Origin: Chryseobacterium sp. MYb264
Lineage (GTDB): Bacteria; Bacteroidota; Bacteroidia; Flavobacteriales; Weeksellaceae
Direction: 5' to 3'
Assembly (NCBI RefSeq): GCF_035974275.1
Contig: NZ_CP142422.1
Span: forward strand, 3,348,001-3,412,000
Length of the DNA: 64,000 bases
Shown here: piece after piece, positions 63,100 to 64,000 of the stretch
Layout: each line of letters starts with the position of its first letter
Numbering within the stretch: position 1 is the stretch's first letter
Position numbers and translations under genes: made by a program
Notes under the pieces: generated by a model
Database searches by the model: none
What the model was told of the DNA's origin: nothing
What the model saw: the letters and a program-made list of their open reading frames with translations, nothing else

Positions 63100-63519
63100 C
63101 TAAGACTTCAGTTGATAAGCAACTGCGTAAAATTTAATTTGCTTTGTCATCGCCATCAAACCGTTGGCTCTGGAAGGAGAAAGAAACTCCTGCAATCCGA
63201 TTTCGGCAATAAATTCGAAATCAGAATCTAAAATTTCCTGAGTAGAATGTCCGCTGTAAATGCTTACCAAAAGAGAAACAATTCCCTTTGGCAAAATACC
63301 GTCAGAATCTGCATCAAAAAATAATTTTCCATCTTTAAATTCAGCATCAATCCAAACTTTGCTTTGGCATCCTTTGATCAGGTTTTCATCGTTTTTTTTA
63401 TCTTCCGCAAGGCCTTTCAGCTCTTTTCCAAGGTCGATAATATATTCATATTTCTGCTCCCAATCGTCAAGAAACGCAAATTCGTCGATAATTTCCTGCT
63501 GTTTTTCTTTAATGGTCAT
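63100..63519 (-). CDS. sufE: Cysteine desulfuration protein SufE
   Basis: 139 residues from the ATG at 63519. Accepts sulfur from SufS for Fe-S cluster assembly. The reactive Cys51 is in L-I-K-G-C-Q-S-K-V-W, the same position as in E. coli SufE; the C-terminal block is I-G-L-Q-E-F-L-S-P-S-R-A-N-G-L. A longer frame starting at TTG 63540 would overlap the -7 box TATCTTTG (63545-63538), so the ATG is preferred. Operon with the GT9 gene. Confidence 0.93.
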   Translation of the reverse strand: MTIKEKQQEIIDEFAFLDDWEQKYEYIIDLGKELKGLAEDKKNDENLIKGCQSKVWIDAEFKDGKLFFDADSDGILPKGIVSLLVSIYSGHSTQEILDSDFEFIAEIGLQEFLSPSRANGLMAMTKQIKFYAVAYQLKS

Positions 63520-63599
63520 TTCTATACTTTCTTTGTGCAAAGATACTAAATTAGAAATTTTTCTTTTTTAATAATGAGTTGAAATATTTTCGGCTTCAT

Positions 63600-64000
63600 T
63601 TACTTCATTATTACGATTTTCCATTCCGTTTTTCCATCTTCAAAGTTGCAGATCTTAAATTGATTCTTTTCTATTTTTAGTACTAAATCGCCGAATTCTA
63701 CTTTATCTGGATCCTGAGTATTAATATCGAACATAGATCTTGCAATTTCATGCCAATAATTTTGTTTTAAACTAAATATTCTCAAGGATTTATATCTGCT
63801 TACACAACTTGAATAATAAATACCAATTTCATTAATTCCATCTTCATTAATATCATCAATTACAAACAAATTATCAGGATTACAGCAATAAGAATCTGTT
63901 AAAAGCCGAGGAATAGACTTGTCATAAAAAACATAAGACTCACCGTCATCACAATAATTAAATGAAGGAACAACAAAAACAGTATCTTGCTGAGCATTAT
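63600..64000 (-). CDS. Secreted protein, FG-GAP/VCBS-like segment, N-terminus beyond window
   Basis: The frame stays open from the stop at 63600 to the window edge, beyond the apparent TTG start at 63869, giving 133 visible residues. The first visible residues, Asn-Ala-Gln-Gln-Asp, look like a signal-peptidase site, so only about 20 residues are probably missing. F-V-I-D-D-I-N-E-D-G-I-N-E-I-G resembles the calcium-binding loop of FG-GAP/VCBS repeats. Several Cys (Y-C-D-D, Y-C-C-N, S-S-C-V) are consistent with an exported protein. Function unknown. Confidence 0.78.
   Translation of the reverse strand, partial: NAQQDTVFVVPSFNYCDDGESYVFYDKSIPRLLTDSYCCNPDNLFVIDDINEDGINEIGIYYSSCVSRYKSLRIFSLKQNYWHEIARSMFDINTQDPDKVEFGDLVLKIEKNQFKICNFEDGKTEWKIVIMK

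Overview
The window looks like a chromosome segment of a Chryseobacterium-type flavobacterium (Bacteroidota, Weeksellaceae). The grounds are low-GC coding, Bacteroidota promoters of the form TTTG/TTG-N18-22-TAnnTTTG, near absence of Shine-Dalgarno sequences, GLPGLI proteins, M56/TonB fusions, a one-piece SpmA-SpmB protein, and a 16S rRNA 3' tail without the usual CCUCC anti-Shine-Dalgarno. Genus is inference; no database search was run.

Layout. 1-9.8 kb: the end of tryptophanase, a TonB-dependent receptor, a PQQ-type sugar dehydrogenase lipoprotein, a BlaI/BlaR1-like regulatory pair with a visible operator, uvrB and a glyoxalase-fold protein. 9.8-17.4 kb: a decayed gene, short palindromes and 7-bp minisatellites, then a complete rRNA operon on the minus strand (16S, tRNA-Ile, tRNA-Ala, 23S, 5S) with tandem promoters, and more dispersed repeats upstream of it. 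17.4-33 kb: a membrane-protein operon, pabB-pabC and menD (chorismate to folate and menaquinone), a 2OG-Fe(II)-type oxygenase, two tiny bacteriocin-like peptide genes too short for ordinary ORF calling, a GLPGLI protein, a radical SAM protein, a thioredoxin-fold pair, two secreted TonB-C-domain proteins, and mutS. 33-35.2 kb: an intact IS5-type insertion sequence with terminal repeats and a 4-bp target duplication, beside a lipoprotein gene with a poly-A frameshift.

35-59.8 kb is mostly housekeeping: JmjC/cupin protein, bestrophin, YwqK-type repeat protein, SpoU methyltransferase, CBS protein, NAD kinase, fructose-bisphosphate aldolase, accD, SpmAB fusion, a KilA-N gene, the exbB-exbD-tonB energizing operon (which would power receptors such as the one at 1667), a DUF885 lipoprotein, a DinB-like protein, a second GLPGLI protein, endonuclease III divergent from bcp, and a tolC-sprT-manC-secreted protein-GNAT cluster. 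folC follows, linking functionally to pabB/pabC. 59.8-64 kb: two tRNA-Val genes with identical bodies, a degenerate repeat region, a 165-bp x 9 tandem array of about 1.5 kb, a glycosyltransferase family 9 gene, sufE, and a secreted-protein gene that runs off the window.

The most notable signals are the altered anti-Shine-Dalgarno, the 165-bp array next to the tRNA pair, two GG/GA-leader peptides with related leaders and unrelated Cys-rich cores, a recurring promoter geometry that predicts leaderless mRNAs (uvrB, pabB, menD, probably folC and the CBS gene), and metal-site cysteine loss in AccD and endonuclease III.
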